From: Palaemon carinicauda
Lineage: Eukaryota > Arthropoda > Malacostraca > Decapoda > Palaemonidae
Reading direction: 5' to 3'
DNA length: 64,000 nucleotides
Assembly (NCBI RefSeq): GCF_036898095.1
Contig: NC_090736.1
Coordinates: 15,158,286 to 15,222,285 of the forward strand
Shown: positions 25,501-40,500 of the stretch, in pieces
Layout of the letters: each line of letters begins with the position of its first letter
Numbering within the stretch: the first letter of the stretch is position 1
The notes under the pieces: model-generated
What the model was told of the DNA's origin: nothing
Seen by the model: only the letters and a program-made list of their open reading frames with translations
Databases searched by the model: none
Translations under genes and position numbers: made by a program

Positions 25501-28500
25501 CGTTGACCACCTGTTCGAGTACTGCACCAATAGCGACGTCACTGGCATCGGTGGAGAGAAGGAGAGGGGCATGTAGGATGGGAAAAGTGAGAGCAGCAGC
25601 TGTTGATAGGGCCTTCTTTGCATTGCAGAAGGCCGCTTCTTGAAGGGAACCCCACTTCAGGTCTTTTGGCTTGCCCTTGATGGAGGCTTAGAGGGGAGCA
25701 AGAGTGACGGCAATGGCTTGCAGAAAACTGTGATAATAGTTGATCATGTCCAAGAATTCCTGCAGTGCTTTGATGGTTGAGGGCGTGGAGAAGTTTTGAA
25801 CGGCTGCTACCTTCTCAGGGAGGGGATGGACTCTTTCAGGAGTGATGCAGTGCCCTAAGAACGACACTTCGTTGGTGCCAAAGGTACACTTGTCGTACCG
25901 GACTACAAGGCCGTTTTGTTGCAGGTGGTCGAGCACGATGCGCAGGGGACGGAGGTGTTCCTCTTTTGAGGAAGAGAACACAAGTGTATCGTCCACATAA
26001 CATACACAGAAGGGAAGGTCCCCTATGATGCCATCCATGAGACGTTGAAAAGTGGTCCCAGCATTACGAAGGCCAAAACGGGAGTAATTAAAGGTGTCTC
26101 TACCGAACGGAGTGGTGACGGCTGTCTTGGGGAGGTCTTCTGGGTTCATAGGCACCTGATAATACCTCTTCAGGAGGTCGAGCGTGGAGAAAACCTTTGC
26201 TTTGTGCAGGTCATGTCGGCGATGTTTGGGAGGGGGTAGTGATCTGGTTCTGTTTGCATGTTAAGGCGCCTGTAATCCCCGCTCAGACGGAGTGAGCTGT
26301 CTTTTTTCAGGACAATGTGTAAGGGTGACGACCATGGGCCGGAGGCCTTTTGGCAAAAGCCCATTTTTTCGTTTCGGGGAACGTCTGTTTGGCGGCTGTC
26401 AATCGATCCAGTGCCAGACATCTGGATTTTGCGAAGACTGGGGGTCCTGTCATCTTGATATGGTAATAAATACTGTGCTTGGGAGGAGCCGTGGGTGTTT
26501 GGCGAAGTTCTGGACGGAAAACTTCCGGGTACGACGTGAGGAGGTGGGCGTAAGCATCCATGGGTGCACTGATGTGGAGAGCGAGGTTGGAGGGGGGCGG
26601 GTTGAAGAGGTGTCGACAAGTGCGAGTCTGTGTTGACCAATCGTCGGTGGGCGACAACCACCAGAAGGTGGAAATGGGAGAGGAAATCCGCACCGAGGAT
26701 TGGCAATGTGATGCCAGCAACGAGAAACTTCCAATTAAATTTTCTGTTTCCAAACGATAATGTGAGGTTCTCGTAACCGTAGGTGGGTATCAGAGATGTG
26801 GTGGCAGCTACCAGGTGGCCGTCGGAAGACTTAGACAGACTACGTCGTGTTCTGAAGAGTTCCCATGGCAAAAGAGAACGACAAGCACCCGTGTCTACCA
26901 AAAATCGCACGCCTGTTCCTGCATCATGTAAAAAGAAAAGATTAGAAACACGGGAGGCCACCGCCACGAGCGATGGCCTACTTACACGTTTTTTGGCCAC
27001 TGATAATCCTTGGCACATTTCTTCACGGCAGCCCCCGAATCTGGAGTGGTAGTAGCAAAAGTGCAACCGATGGGCGGCAGTAAGTGGCTGTAGAAGTCGT
27101 TGGTTGGGGCGCAAGCGATTGGTGAGTGATGGGTGGCTTTGTCGCCTCTCCGGCACGTCACGGGATAGGCGTGTATGTCCTACGGCATTCACACCAGCTT
27201 CGGTTGACGTTAAATAGGTGTCCTCTTCATCAGGAGTGGAGGCGTTGATGGAGGTCTTGAAGGTCGTGAAGTGGCTGTCCATAATGGCGTCAGCTTTGGT
27301 CATCAAGTCCTTTATGGGTAAACTATCGACTTCGCGTATGGCAGCGCTTACAGGTTCAGGTGAACGGCGTACCCAAAGGGCATGAAGTAGGTTCACCTCA
27401 CGAGGAGAGCCGTCTGCAGCAGGTTGCAGGCTAGCGATACTGCACTGGTCATTTCCCTGAGGGTGAGCAAAGCCCTTTGGTCCCCCAACGGTTGTTGAGA
27501 GAGCTGAAAAAGCTTTGCTGTACGGGCAGCTGGCGACGGCGAGTACTGCTGCAGAAGGTCTGTTTTGAGGGTGTCATATGCTATTGGGGTGTCTCCTTGT
27601 TTGCAAAGTCAGTCGGATATTTCCTGGAAGGTGTCCTCGGATATCGCCGCGAGAACATAATCTGCTCTGGTGGTTGAGCGTGTCACGCCATTGATGCGGA
27701 ACTGGACTTCTGCGCGCTAAAACCAAGCAGATGCCTCTTCGCTGGCAAACAATGAAAGTTTGAGTGGGGATTCGCCAACTTCCGTGATGTCTGCCATAGT
27801 ACCAGTGTGGGGGGGGGAGGCGGGAGGAGCGAGTTGACTTCCGGGGTTACCAATGTGACGGGCCGGGAGTAGGTTGTGACTCAAAAGGCGAGATGAAAGC
27901 AACTGAGTAACTTTATTAAAGAACATCCAGTTTATATATACCAAGTCTGGGCAAGAAGGTCACAAAATGCAACAGGCTATTTCATGTCCAACCGGTAACC
28001 TGTTCTGTTAACAGTTAATGATAAGAAAATCAGACAGGTTGATACAAGTTGCTGTCAGTGCGAGGGGAGAGCGAAGATACAAAGGATAATACATACAAAG
28101 AAAGAGAAATGTTGTTACTATGTACGATCGTGTGACACACGGTTGGTGTAACATGGTTTCAGGACAGTGGTCCGCACAAAAGCATTGATGCCATATAAAC
28201 ATGTTGGAGCTGTTAACAGCCATTCTTGGACTCCAACAGTTATGTCCTCTTCTAACTGGTCACTCGCTGGTGTTGTCAAGGGTGGTAATTATCATGGCTA
28301 GTTCAGCTTCGCCAAAAACAATATACATAATATAAATGGAGGAATGTTGTATGCTTGGAAAAATACAAATGATTACAAATTTGTCATACTGTTCTTGTCC
28401 ACAGGGTGTACTTATCCTCTTGAAATGAACCTGGTTTCATGGTTTAATTGGGCATTTTGGTGGTGTTTATTCCTTCTCCCATTTACTGTACATCCGTGAA

Positions 28501-31500
28501 ATTTTTGCCATTATACAGTTAAACTTTATATATACTCTATATATACAGTATACATACTGTACATACATGAAACATACTTACATTCACCAGGTATTCATGC
28601 ATCACATGAAAAAAGTAAGTACAGTAATTTATTTATACTTAAATGAGATGCTGAGATTTCCTGGTTAACTTTCATCTATTTTCTATGCAAAATTCTCTTG
28701 CAGTCATTATTTTGATTTACAGCTGTGGCTTTAAAAGTACATAGATGGGTTTTTATATAAAAAGCATAGCAATTTTGCAACTGTTTTATTGTACACTTTT
28801 ATACCCTTTTTTAGCTTACAGATTTTTTTCATCTTAGAATTAAAAAAATATTTTTATTTTAGGGTTCAGCAGCATGTTGGTGTGGTGGAACATGCAGTCT
28901 TCGATGAATCAACCATACCTGCACGTAGAATAATTGTTGCAACTGCCCAAAATGTCATAGCTGCTTTGTCTACAAAGAATGGTATGTCACCTAATACAGC
29001 TCTGTCAAGGGTTGCAGCTTAGTGTAATCATTTATACGCTTTGTATGTTTTCTATAGCTGCCTGCATATGAACTTATTGATATGGTTACATTTCACTTAT
29101 TTTTAAAAATTTCTGTCCTTCATAGATGAAGTGGCATTACATTTATCTAAAATTATACTTAACTGAACTTTAGGGAAGTTCTGGCTATTTGAACTGATTG
29201 TTATCATTATTCTTTGTTAGGGGAGATCGTTTGGCGCCATGTTATGGAAAACAATGAGGGTGAGGGAATTGACCTCCTGGTGAGTAAGGGATCAGAGGTA
29301 ACAATTGTCTTGGGGAACCTTCTCCGCACCTGGGATTCAGTTTCAGCGGCACTCCTCGAAGAAATACCTTTGGACTACTCCTCTTCTCTCTCTGGGTAAG
29401 ATTTATTCTTGCTTTTGTCCTTAATTTGCAATCTTTGATAATTATATAAAATGAATGCTATGTAGCTGCAGTTTGAAACTAATGAAAGTCTGAACACTTC
29501 TAGGGTTTTGATGCGAGCTGTCAGCTTAACTGAAAATGAGGTGGTGTTAGCTGAATTGGTTCCTGGTTCATTGGCAATGACTACGCTGGATCGATCTTCT
29601 GGGGCTGCTTTGGATCACGCTACAGTTGCTGCACCATGGTTACATGAAAAAACAACGTGAGCTTATTTATCATACCTTAGATAATGTAGTCACAGGCTGG
29701 TTAATGCATTACTGTAGTGCAGTATATCTGAATGTAACTGTTATAGTAGACAAACTGTAGAACCTATGTATGCTGCTTATAGAGGAACTGAAAATGTATC
29801 TGTAATTATAAGTAAAACAAAGAGCTTTATGCTTGAAAATCAAGGTACTGTATTTAATTATTTTGAATTTTTATGCTTAATAGGGTGAGTCTGAATATCC
29901 TAATAATTTCAAATATCTTATGACAGTATCTGTTAGGCTTTAGGTATCAAAGGGGATATAAAAAATTATTCATAATTATTGTATCCATATGTCATAATTA
30001 TCAGTCATCTGTTTTTATAAGTGGTTTGAATTTTTTTTTTGGTAAGTGGATGCCATAATGCCCATTTATTTTTATTTGTTCCGTAACTGAAATACAAACC
30101 ACGCCATTTACATGGGGTAATTACTTCGGCGTAGCTGAATGACGAGCCATAAGAATTTTAACGAGGGTTTACTACCCCGCCGCTAGTTAGCGGGGGGTAG
30201 GGAGGGGTAGCTAGCTACCCCCCAGCTAACCCCCCCCTCCCCCTCACACACACCGGTGAATGCTTCACTTTACTTTTAGCTCGGGCAGAGAACAGACCTG
30301 TCTGCTCTCTCCCTCACTTTGACTGCCATATTTAATCTGTTTTTGCTTTTTCTTTTCCAGTGTGTTTGAAGTTGGCCTCTACTGACTATGCGTACATGCC
30401 CTGGACTTCCCGGCCGCCCTTGTGGGACCTTTATGTCGGCGGTCGACACCGATCCCCACACCTTGTGTCCTCACTGTAGGGGCCAACGGTGTGATAGCGG
30501 AGAAGGACACTCAGGTGTTCACCAGAGTGTTCACCCTGATATCTTCGTGGGCTCACAAGATCGGTATCCGTCTCCTTCGTTATCTGGACGACTGGCTGAT
30601 CCTAGCGGATTCGGAGGCAACCCTTCTTCGCCACCGAGACAAGCTCCTCGAAGTTTGCCAGGATCTAGGGATCGTGGTAAATCTCGAGAAGTCCTTTCTG
30701 CAGCCCTCTCAGAAACTGGTATATCTAGGCATGGTCATAGACACCAATCTGCACAAAGCCTTCCCATCAGACGACAGGATAGCAAGGCTGAGGAAGGTCG
30801 CGAGGCCTTTCCTCAATCGAGAAAGACTCCCAGCTCAAACGTGGCTGCGTCTCCTCGGCCACCTCTCCTCCTGTGGCCCGTCTCGTTCCCAACGGTCGCC
30901 TCAGAATGAGATCTCTCCAGTGGCGACTCAAGTCCCGGCGGAATCAAGGTCACGGATCCCCGGACACTATGGTCCCTGTGGGTCCTGCGGAACGGACGGA
31001 CCTCCAGTGGTGGGTGGTGGACGAGAACCTACGAAAGGGAGTGGATCTTCTCGTCCTTCCCCCGGATTTGATGTTGTTCTCGGACGCATCAAAGAAAGGG
31101 TGGGGGGCCAACGTTCTGAACCACAGGACCTCAGGCCTGTGGTCAGAATCAGAAAAGTACCTTCACATAAACCTGCTAGAAATGAAGGCCGTGTTCCTGG
31201 CACTTCAGAAGTTCCACCAAGTCCTGGCGGGCCACTCTGTGGTGGTGATGAGTGACAACACCCCGGTGGTGGCTTATATCAACAAGCAGGGAGGTACCTT
31301 TTCAGAACAGCTATCCCATCTTGCAATAGAGATTCTGAGATGGTCCGAAGTCCACTCGATCACACTAGCGGCTCGCTTCATTCCAGGCAAAAGGAATGTG
31401 CTCGCCGACAGTCTGAGCAGAGCGACGCAGATAGTGAGTACCGAGTGGTCTGTGGATCGTCAAGTAGCCAACAAAGTCCTGACTTTGTGGGGTTCCCCGA

Positions 31501-34500
31501 TGGTGGATCTGTTCGCTACAGCGCTGAACTTCAAGCTCCCGCTGTACTGCTCCCCGGTCCCGGACCCCAAGGCTCTCTGGGAGGATGCCTTCCAACAACG
31601 GTGGGACAACGTCGATGTGTACGCCTTTCCCCTGTTCTGTCTGATGAGGAGGGTGCTCAACAACACCAGAATATCAGTCAATCTTTCAATGACCCTGATA
31701 GCTCCTCTGTGGCATTACGCAGAATGGTTCCCGGACCTTCTGCAACTCCTCACGGAGGTGCCGAGAGAACTCTCTCCACGTCACGAGCTACTCAAACAAC
31801 CACACGGCAACATCTTCCACAAAGCTGTAGCTTCGCTTCGACCTCACGCCTGGAGACTATCCAGCATCTCCTCACGGAGAGAGGATTTTCGCAACAAGTT
31901 GCGAGCAGGATGTCTGGTCACCTGCGCAAGTCATCCGCAGGGGTCTACCAGGCGAAGTGGAGAGTCTTCTGTGGTTGGTGTCGTGGAAGGGGTATCTCTC
32001 CCCTCGATGCCACTATTCCAGCAATAGCGGAGTTCCTCGTGTATTTGCGGGAGGAAATGCGCCTTTCAGTCTCGGTAGTGAATGGCTATCGCTCAGCCTT
32101 AAGTCTTGCCTTCAGGCTCAAAGGAATGGACATTTCTTCCTCGTTGGAACTTTCCCTTCTCATACGGAGTTATGAACTTAGCTGCCCTCAGTCGGAAGTG
32201 AGACCTCCTCCATGGAATGTGGTTCGAGTTCTCATGTCTCTGAAGAGACCTCCCTACGAACCATTACACCAGGCTTCAGATCGCCACCTTACCTGGAAGA
32301 CGATTTTCCTGCTAGCATTGGCCTCGGCCAAGCGAGTCAGTGAGCTACATGGTCTCTCGTACGACATAGCCCATTCAAAGGGATGGGGGGAGGTAACGTT
32401 CAGCTTCGTCCCTGAGTTTGTTGCCAAGACTCAGAATCCGGGAGTGCCGGACCCTAGCTTCGACTCTTTCCAGGTTTCGAGTCTCCGTTCTGTAACAGAT
32501 GACCCAGACCATCTCCTACTGTGCCCAGTGAGGAGTCTGCGGTTGTATCTTAAAAAACAGCTGCAGTTTGTCCCCAGGTGCGAGCCCTGTTCGTGAGCAC
32601 CGGGAAGACGAAGAGGAAGGTCACCAGGAATACTATCTCGGCTTGGATTCGAAGGGTTATCCATCACGCCTTGAATCTTGACCCTTCTCCGTCACGTCGC
32701 CCTAGAGCGTATGATGTCAGTGGCATAGCTACGTCCCTGGCCTTCAAGAAAAATTATTCAATGACGCAGGTCCTTCAAGCTGGGGTGTGGAAGCGTCAGA
32801 CCACCTTCACGGCCCACTACCTGGAAGACGTGACACACAGGAGGCTCGATACGTTCTCTATCAGCCCTGTGGTGGCTGCACAACAGCTGGTCTATCCTCA
32901 GGCTCCTTAATGGACAAGTAGCAGAGGGTTGAGGGCATTGTTACCCGGTTTTAGTCTGCGTGAATGAAAAGATCTGTCTGGCCCTTATTCTTTTCTTCAT
33001 CCTCTCTTCCCTTGGAGAAAGCAGCATCCTGTGTTCTCTGCACAGCCTACCTCGAACCACTGCAGGTAAACCATGCTCCCTTGTGTTCCTAGTATTAAGT
33101 GTAATACTGTCATGTCCCCATACCCTGATGAGGTGGTATTGGGAGAGTCCTAGCCTAGATTTCCATCTGAAGAACTCCAGGTCAACTTCCTAGGACGAGT
33201 CACTTCTCACCTTCACACACAGCTTATGTAGGCCGCAGCAGTTTCACAGCGTGCTAGCGAGGAGTAGGGATTCTTTATTTCTTGAGTACTTACACACTCG
33301 AATTTGGAGTCCCCGGGAAAGCCAGTATGGCAGGGACTAACCTCCCTACCTAAGGGTTGAGCCACCCCATGTAAATAGCATGGTTTGTATTTCAGTTATG
33401 GAACAAATGACAAATTTGTAGATGATTTGTATTTTTCCTAACTATACAAACCTTAGCTATTTACACATATTTGCCCACCAGCCCTGTCCCCCGGGATAAG
33501 TCCTACCTCTAAGCAAAGTGAAGTATTCACCGGTGTGTGTTAGGGGGGGTAGCTAGCTACCCCTCCCTACCCCCTGCTAACTAGCGGTTTGGTAGTAAAC
33601 CCTCATTAAAATGTTTATGGCTCGTCATTCAGCTACGCCGAAGTAATTACCCCATGTAAATAGCTAAGGTTTGTATAGTTAGGAAAAATACAAATTATCT
33701 ACGAATTTTTCATTTTGGTCACATCTGTATTACATAAGCTTTTAACCATGGATTTTTGTAATACTGAGTTGTTGGAATATCATTTCTTCCTAACTGAATA
33801 AAAACCCTTGCCCTGTTATAGGGAGAGTGTGTCTTCAGCACAGCTAACTCCTACCATTTTTTCTCACCCTGGGAGAGACAGTGCTACTCCAGGTGTCCCT
33901 TTGGGTCCAGGTCTATTCAGTGAAGACAAAGAATAAGGTTACCCCGAAAGACAAGAGACAATGCAGAGAGAGTACACCTAAGTGTGGTGCTCCTTCATCT
34001 CGACACACACTGCGTGTCAGGGTAGAAGGGGTCCACCCTTCTTTTCCTCTTTTCGGATGGAAAAGTCCTAAAGACCAATCGATAGGAGTTGCGTTTGTGG
34101 GACTCATGCCATTTTCTCCCCTTGTAGAGGCAGTGTTACTTTTGCATGTGCCCTAGAGCACTCTCCTATAAGAGTCAACCCTCAAATGTTTAGTGTATAT
34201 GTCCTGGAGTGCTCTCCTGCAGGAATGCATGTTCAAATGTTCACATGTGTTCTTTTCCACCCACCCACAAGTTGTATCCTGTGCAAAATAATCATGAAAA
34301 AAGGTCACTCACTGACCTGAGTGAGTTTGATACAGAGTATGTTTTTGCATCATGTACAAGGTTATGTACGGGAAATGCTTATTTCCACAAAAATATGTAT
34401 GATTACAAAGTTCATGTATTCACCATGCTTACTCAATGCCGTGTAATCAGTTACTTCACATATCTTTATCAGTGAATTTTTGATCTCAGAACTTCTGGCA

Positions 34501-37500
34501 TCTGCTTTGTCCTTCTCTTCCATTACGATACAATGGAAGAGGGATCAAGGACCTTTCTCATCGCATGTACAGGCTACAAGATCTTATTGGTACGAGAGCA
34601 AGGTTTTCGTGTGCTCTGCTCTTTTATGTTTTATCTTTACTTCTGATTGTGTTCACTTTCTGCAAGGCAGGTTTCCTAACACTTGTTCTCCACACTCATC
34701 ATTTTCAGTTCTGATTGTGTTCACTTTCTGCAAGGCAGGTTTCCTAACACTTGTTCTCCACACTCATCATTTTCCCATGGGATCAGCCATGTACCCCAAT
34801 CTCAAAACTTACAATAGTTTACTGAGATCAAGAACTAGACAATCGTTTTCTGCGATTGGTATTGAAGTTTATGATTGTCCACTGAGATTGAGAACTCTAT
34901 GTTTATATTCGGTAATCGGAAGCCATGCAATCACTCTCCGATGTCAGGAACCTTTTAATTGTGTACAGCAATCAGAAAATTTAGATTCCATCCATCCATA
35001 TACCAAGGCACTTCCCCCAATTTTGGGGGGTAGCCGACATCAACAAAGAAACAAAACAAAAAGGGGACCTCTACTCTCTACGTTTCTCCAGCCTAACCAG
35101 GGACTCAGCCGAGTTCAGCTGGTACTGCTAGGGTGCCACAGCCCAACCTCCCACATTATCCACCACAGATGAAACTTAATAATGCTGAATCCCCTACTGC
35201 TGCTACCTCCGCGGTCATCTAAGGCACCGGAGGAAGCAGGAGGGCCTACCGGAACTGCGTCACAATCGCTCGCCATTCATTCCTATTTCTAGCATGCTCT
35301 CTTGCCTCTCTCACATCTATCCTCCTATCACCCAGAGCTTTCTTCACACCATCCATCCACCCAAACCTTGGCCTTCCTCTTGTACTTCTCCCATCAACTC
35401 TTGCATTCATCACCTTCTTTAGCAGACAGCCATTTTCCATTCTCTCAACATGGCCAAACCACCTAAACACATTCATATCCACTCTAGCCGCTAACTCATT
35501 TCTTACACCCGTTCTCACCCTCACCACTTCGTTCCTGACAATATCTACTCGAGATACACCAGCCATACTCCTTAGACACTTCATCTCAAACACATTCAAT
35601 TTCTTTCTCTCCATCACTTTCATTCCCCACAATTCCGATCCATACATCACAGTTGGTACAATCACTTTCTCATATAGAACTCTCTTTACATTCATGCCCA
35701 ACCCTCTATTTTTTACTACTCCCTTAACTGCCCCCAACACTTTGCATCCTTCATTCACTCTCTGACGTACATCTGCTTCCACTCCTCCATTTGCTGCAAC
35801 AACAGACCCCAAGTACTTAAACTGATCCACCTCCTCAAGTAACTCTCCATTCAACATGGCATTCAACCTTGCACCACCTTCCCTTCTCGTACATCTCATA
35901 ACCTTACTCTTACCCACATTAACTCTCAACTTCCTTCTCTCACACACCCTTCCAAATTCTGTCACTAGTCGGTTACCAATATTGGTTACCAATATTGGAA
36001 TCATGTGATTGGGAACCACAAGATTTGAAACAAGAGTCAAAGTTTATGCGTGCCACAAAGGTTCATCACCTTTGAGCCACCAGGGAACTAGTTCACCTGT
36101 TTCCATTATCCATTCCTTCACAGCATAACTACCATAGAAGAGGAAGAGGATAAAATCACAAAAGCGCAGGACGATCAATCTAGTGTGTAGTTGCACGAGA
36201 TTTAGGCCATTCCCTTGGCATGGTTTTGTGGGAGGAACAGCGCTGTACCATGGACCCAATCCCCCAAGAAGGAATTTTGGTATGAAGCACAGGCGCTCAT
36301 GCTTCCAGCACTAGGTTTCATATGAGACAAAACAAACGCTGTTAGTTTGGATGTTGTCAATTGCTCGCGTCCCTTTCCTGCCTAGTGACGTTCTCGAGAC
36401 GCTTCGGGGATACCATTGCGCAGGAACTTCCAACTCGCTGATACTACTTGGGCACTAATAAAAAAACTGAGATGCCATGTCATGCTCACAAAGTTATTGG
36501 AAAGGATTGTCTTCAACCAAAGTCTTGTGTATTTTCTTCTGGAAGAAGGCGTCAGAGATGACTACCCTTAGTATTGGAATTCTGTAAAGTATAATGAATG
36601 ATAGTATCATTGTTCCTGGTCTTTAAGCTGACAGTAGGGTCTTTGCTGGAGACTCAAGTGAGAACACAATGTCCTGACATCTGAGTGTGCTGCCATGGAG
36701 TCTTCTTCTATGACCAGCCTCCAGGCTACATTGAGGTTTGATTGCTGGGTTGTCGCTACGAGCCTGAGTTTGTCAAATCCCAAGTATGAAGAGGTACACT
36801 GATTTGACCTGATTAGACACCAAGAAGAAAGCCTACTTGATGCACCATTCAGATGCCCCATGGGCCATTTGAAATCCAGAGAAAAGGAATACGATTGCCT
36901 CCTTTGTCGCCAGACAAGTTAGTCAAGCGAGTTCCAGTTCATCAGACAAGTGAGTCTAGAGAGTTCCATCCCTTACATAATGTATTTGTACATGAGTTGC
37001 AGTCAGGTTCCTGCAAAAGGAATGACATCAGGAGCAAACAGGTCTCCTCTTCCACTAATCAGTGACCACCAAGGGCCTAGGCTCTTCAAGAATAACTATT
37101 CTGAGATCCCCATTGCACCTTGAGCAAGCGGTGAGAAAAAATCCTGCGACCTACAAGTTCAGTTGGCTACTCCAGGCTCTGCCTCCCAACGAAAAGCTTT
37201 GACAGTGATCCTGTTCACCTTGCAGCCTGGCCTTCTAGGTAAAGAGGGATAGGAAGAAAGGCAGAAAGTATCATGGAATTTCGTGACTCCAGCTTATATG
37301 AATGTGTACATGCTAGTCAGTACAGTGTGCAGTGTGAACATATCTATCCCTACACTCTTCCGGATCGGCAAAGACAACCCTTTCAGAGACTTCCCCGGTA
37401 GATGAAAATGCTAGCTCCACACATCCCCCTCCCTAGCGATTTCTCCTATAGTTCCTGAAGATTTATTGATTTACAACCAGGGCTCCCCCCTACCTTTGGG

Positions 37501-40500
37501 TTGGGTCACAGCAGGAATGTGGAATGATCTATCATAGGTTGTTGCATGATGAACTTCATAAGGAAGACTCCTCTCCTCTGAGAATCTACCGTCGACAGAT
37601 GTAGAGGAGATGGGATGAGGCGGTCACCTAAATTTCCTCCCACCCAGATGTGTTCGACTGAAGGATTGCACATGCTTCTCAACCTTCTGGGAATGCTTGC
37701 AATGTTTTTACTTTGCAAGTTTTCCAAAGGGTTTGATAAAGCACTTGGTAATGATAATGCCCAATAATTCCATCCATGTCCAAATTTACAATCGGATCCC
37801 GTACGCAAACCCTTCTCTAATGGTGCAATCATATTAGCAGAAGATGCAATGCAATTGTGCAAGGTTATTTCAGGCAAGAGGACTGTTCAAAGAAACAGGC
37901 GCAGGCTCAATTGACAAAGTCCTTGAGTATGGTTTTAGGCTATCCCTACATTATTGTGCAGCAGAAAGGCATAGTTTCTTACCATCACTTGATCTGTTCA
38001 TCGTGCAGTAGGATAATAAACTTTTTGGATTCTCCCTGTTACAGACTGTCTGCGAAGTTCAAAGACATTTCCAACATCTCTGGGAATCCAAGATGCTTAC
38101 ACCTTTCTGCCCCTCTTTCCCTGGCTCTCATATTCCTCAACAGTCGGTGGAAGACAATGATTCAGAAGGATCCTGATTGCTCCCTAGCACGGCCATGTGT
38201 CGAATGGTACCCTGATTATTTGTTTATCTCTCTTCCTTCATCGGGGAAACTCCCCAATTTCCGCAGTAAAGATACCGTTGAGTTCCTGATCTAAGTATTC
38301 AACTTGGATTCAGACCTGGACTCTCTTAAGAGAATCCACTTGACTCTTTGGGAGGCAGGGTTTGTTTGGGAATTCACAGTCTTTACTCCTTAAAGTCATC
38401 ACTCGTGCACCATTATCTGATTTGAGTGTATTGACATCCAGGGATTTTAAAGTGGTCAGCATGGTTATAGGGGCTTCCTCCCCCCAAAGGATGAGTCTCC
38501 TATTAAAGGACAAATGTTTGCATTTGTGTAGGAACAAATAAAGAAATTTGAAAGTAATTTGTATTTTACATAACCATACAAAACCGAGTCCCTAAAGTTT
38601 CACTTTCTGCCTCAACCACTCTGCAAGCCTTAGTTAAAGGTCACTGGTGAGAGCCGAGGCTTCCCTGCCACTATCCCTCCAGCAGCTACCTACACCTCTT
38701 TTTAAATTTTAACAGCCAATTTCCAGTGAAGTTGAAAACATCCTCCTATTAAGTGACTCATGTTTTTATAGTTAGGGAAAATATAAACTATTGTACTTTT
38801 AGAATCTAGGATAATCTGAGTTTTTTAAAAGCTGAGTTTTGTCTCATTTACATAATCTGTACATAAGTCTTTTGTATTTTGCTTAAGCGTGCTTTTGTTT
38901 TTCAACCAGGTGTCAGTCTGTTGAGAGGACATTGGTGTGTGTTGAGCTGAGCCTTGGACTTATCTTCACACTTCCTCTTACTGCTGCTTCGCCGTCTTTT
39001 GCATCCTCTCCTCTGGCATCCCTGGGAATGGACGACCCATCTAGTAATCCACAAATATCCCTGGAGAAGGTTGCTGGAGCTCCCGATCACATGGTTATTC
39101 AGGTAAACAGAAAACTTGGCATATTAGTAGCCCTTGATACCCTTTTGATTATAGTATTATTTGTAATGTATTTTGATATGTTTTTTCAAGCATTATGCTA
39201 TATACATTTTGATTGACATGAAAAGATTTAATCATGTGATGATTTAAAATTATGACATTTTATCTTTTATGTGCCTTTGGGATGTTTTCTTTGATAAAGT
39301 ATTTCCTGAATTCATTTTATTTTGAGTTTATAAAACCTGCATTGTACTGTTAAGATATGGAGATTTGTATACTCTTAGCAATACGTATATTGCATACAGG
39401 GACATGGGCAATTTTTACAGTTAATTTTTTTTTCAAATTAGAAAACATTTTACATATCTTTCCTTTTTAGGGACATGTAAATTCTGGAAGCATATGATAA
39501 AATTAGTGAACTTGGTTGGCTATATTAATGATGAGAGCAGTATTGACATAGATTTTTATTTAACGTATTGTGTTTATAGAGGATGTTTTATACCTAGTTT
39601 CATGCATATGAAATGTTTGATATGCAGCAATAACTGCCTTAATTTGATTTCAGACAATGTATCTTTATTAAAAAATCCAGTAACTGTATTAATATCTTGT
39701 TCTTCATTATTCTCAATGTTTAAGTTGCCCAAGATCTTTGAGCTCTCCTGTGGAAATTCTAATGGTAACATAATTGATTTATGGAAGACAAGTAGCCCTG
39801 CCAATTTTCATGTCAATTTCTATTCACTTTTGTCTTCGGTTACAACGGGTACATACAGTATGTACTGTAACATGTTATCCAAAGGGTGTTTGATCATTTT
39901 CCCTCTCTATACAGTGAGAATGGTTGATTGTTGGCTTTTTGTCAGTTATGAAAGTGGAGCATGAATTTTGTAAATGCTTTTGAAGGGTGGTTACTGCAAT
40001 TGGTGTATGACAAGACCAGCTGTAAAGTAGATCCACACACTGCACTTCTTTGTAGGGGCCATGATAGTTTGCTATCATCCCTGTGTGGTAAATGCAAATC
40101 GTGGCCGCCTAGTCAGTGGCTGGCTTATTCTTTGTGGAGGAAAATAAAGAGCATGTCCTCTCTGGTGTCATCCTTGGCAATGCTCTAAGTGATGCCGAAG
40201 AGATTGTGTATAGAACATTATCCTCCTCATCAAGTTTGCTGATCACTGAGTTCTTGCTATAAGCCCTGCATTCTGTTCTTAAGGGGAGTATGCATCAGGA
40301 GCAAGGAGAATTCAGATCTTCTTTGGTAGGTTTTTCAGCGTTTGGTGGAGTGTAGAGTTCCCCCAGTGATCACTGCACACCAGCATTTCTAGGAAGCTCT
40401 CCTTTAACCTTACAGACTGCCACTGAAGAGTTGACATAAAGAAAATCTAGCCTTAATATAAAGGTTGTGACATAAGTCTAGAAGGAGAGGTAGAATGTCT

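Larger units (their letters stand above)
23750..28150 (-). mobile_element. Ty3/gypsy LTR retrotransposon, CsRn1-like, degraded
   Basis: Two LTRs of about 295 bp with a gag-pol region on the minus strand. The 4-bp duplication ACAT (23746-23749 and 28151-28154) flanks it, and the interrupted DIRS RNase H sequence rejoins across it. PBS resembles tRNA-Trp primers and the gag motif is Cys-His-Cys-Cys, as known for the CsRn1 clade. No envelope region. Several frame breaks in pol. Orientation is opposite to EMC1. Confidence 0.85.
30075..33716 (+). mobile_element. DIRS-F: internally deleted DIRS1-like element, third family
   Basis: Has inverted terminal repeats, ICR, RNase H and YR, but a short gag start joins straight to the RT active-site region, removing most of gag and RT. 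The terminal sequence (ATACAAACC, CATTTACATGGGGTAATTAC) is unrelated to A or B-E. Ends lie at T-runs. Sense to EMC1. Both YR catalytic-box residues are changed, so it is not autonomous. Confidence 0.85.

Noticed and set aside
24602..27052. Plus-strand ORFs across the gypsy element
   Set aside because: Complement of degraded gag-pol; no domains in that orientation.
34480..35172. A 230-codon plus-strand ORF
   Set aside because: It is built over the 68-bp duplication and the antisense LINE 3' end; no domain.
39494..39964. A 156-codon ORF in intron 5 as a host gene
   Set aside because: AT-rich, no domain, no splice or homology support.
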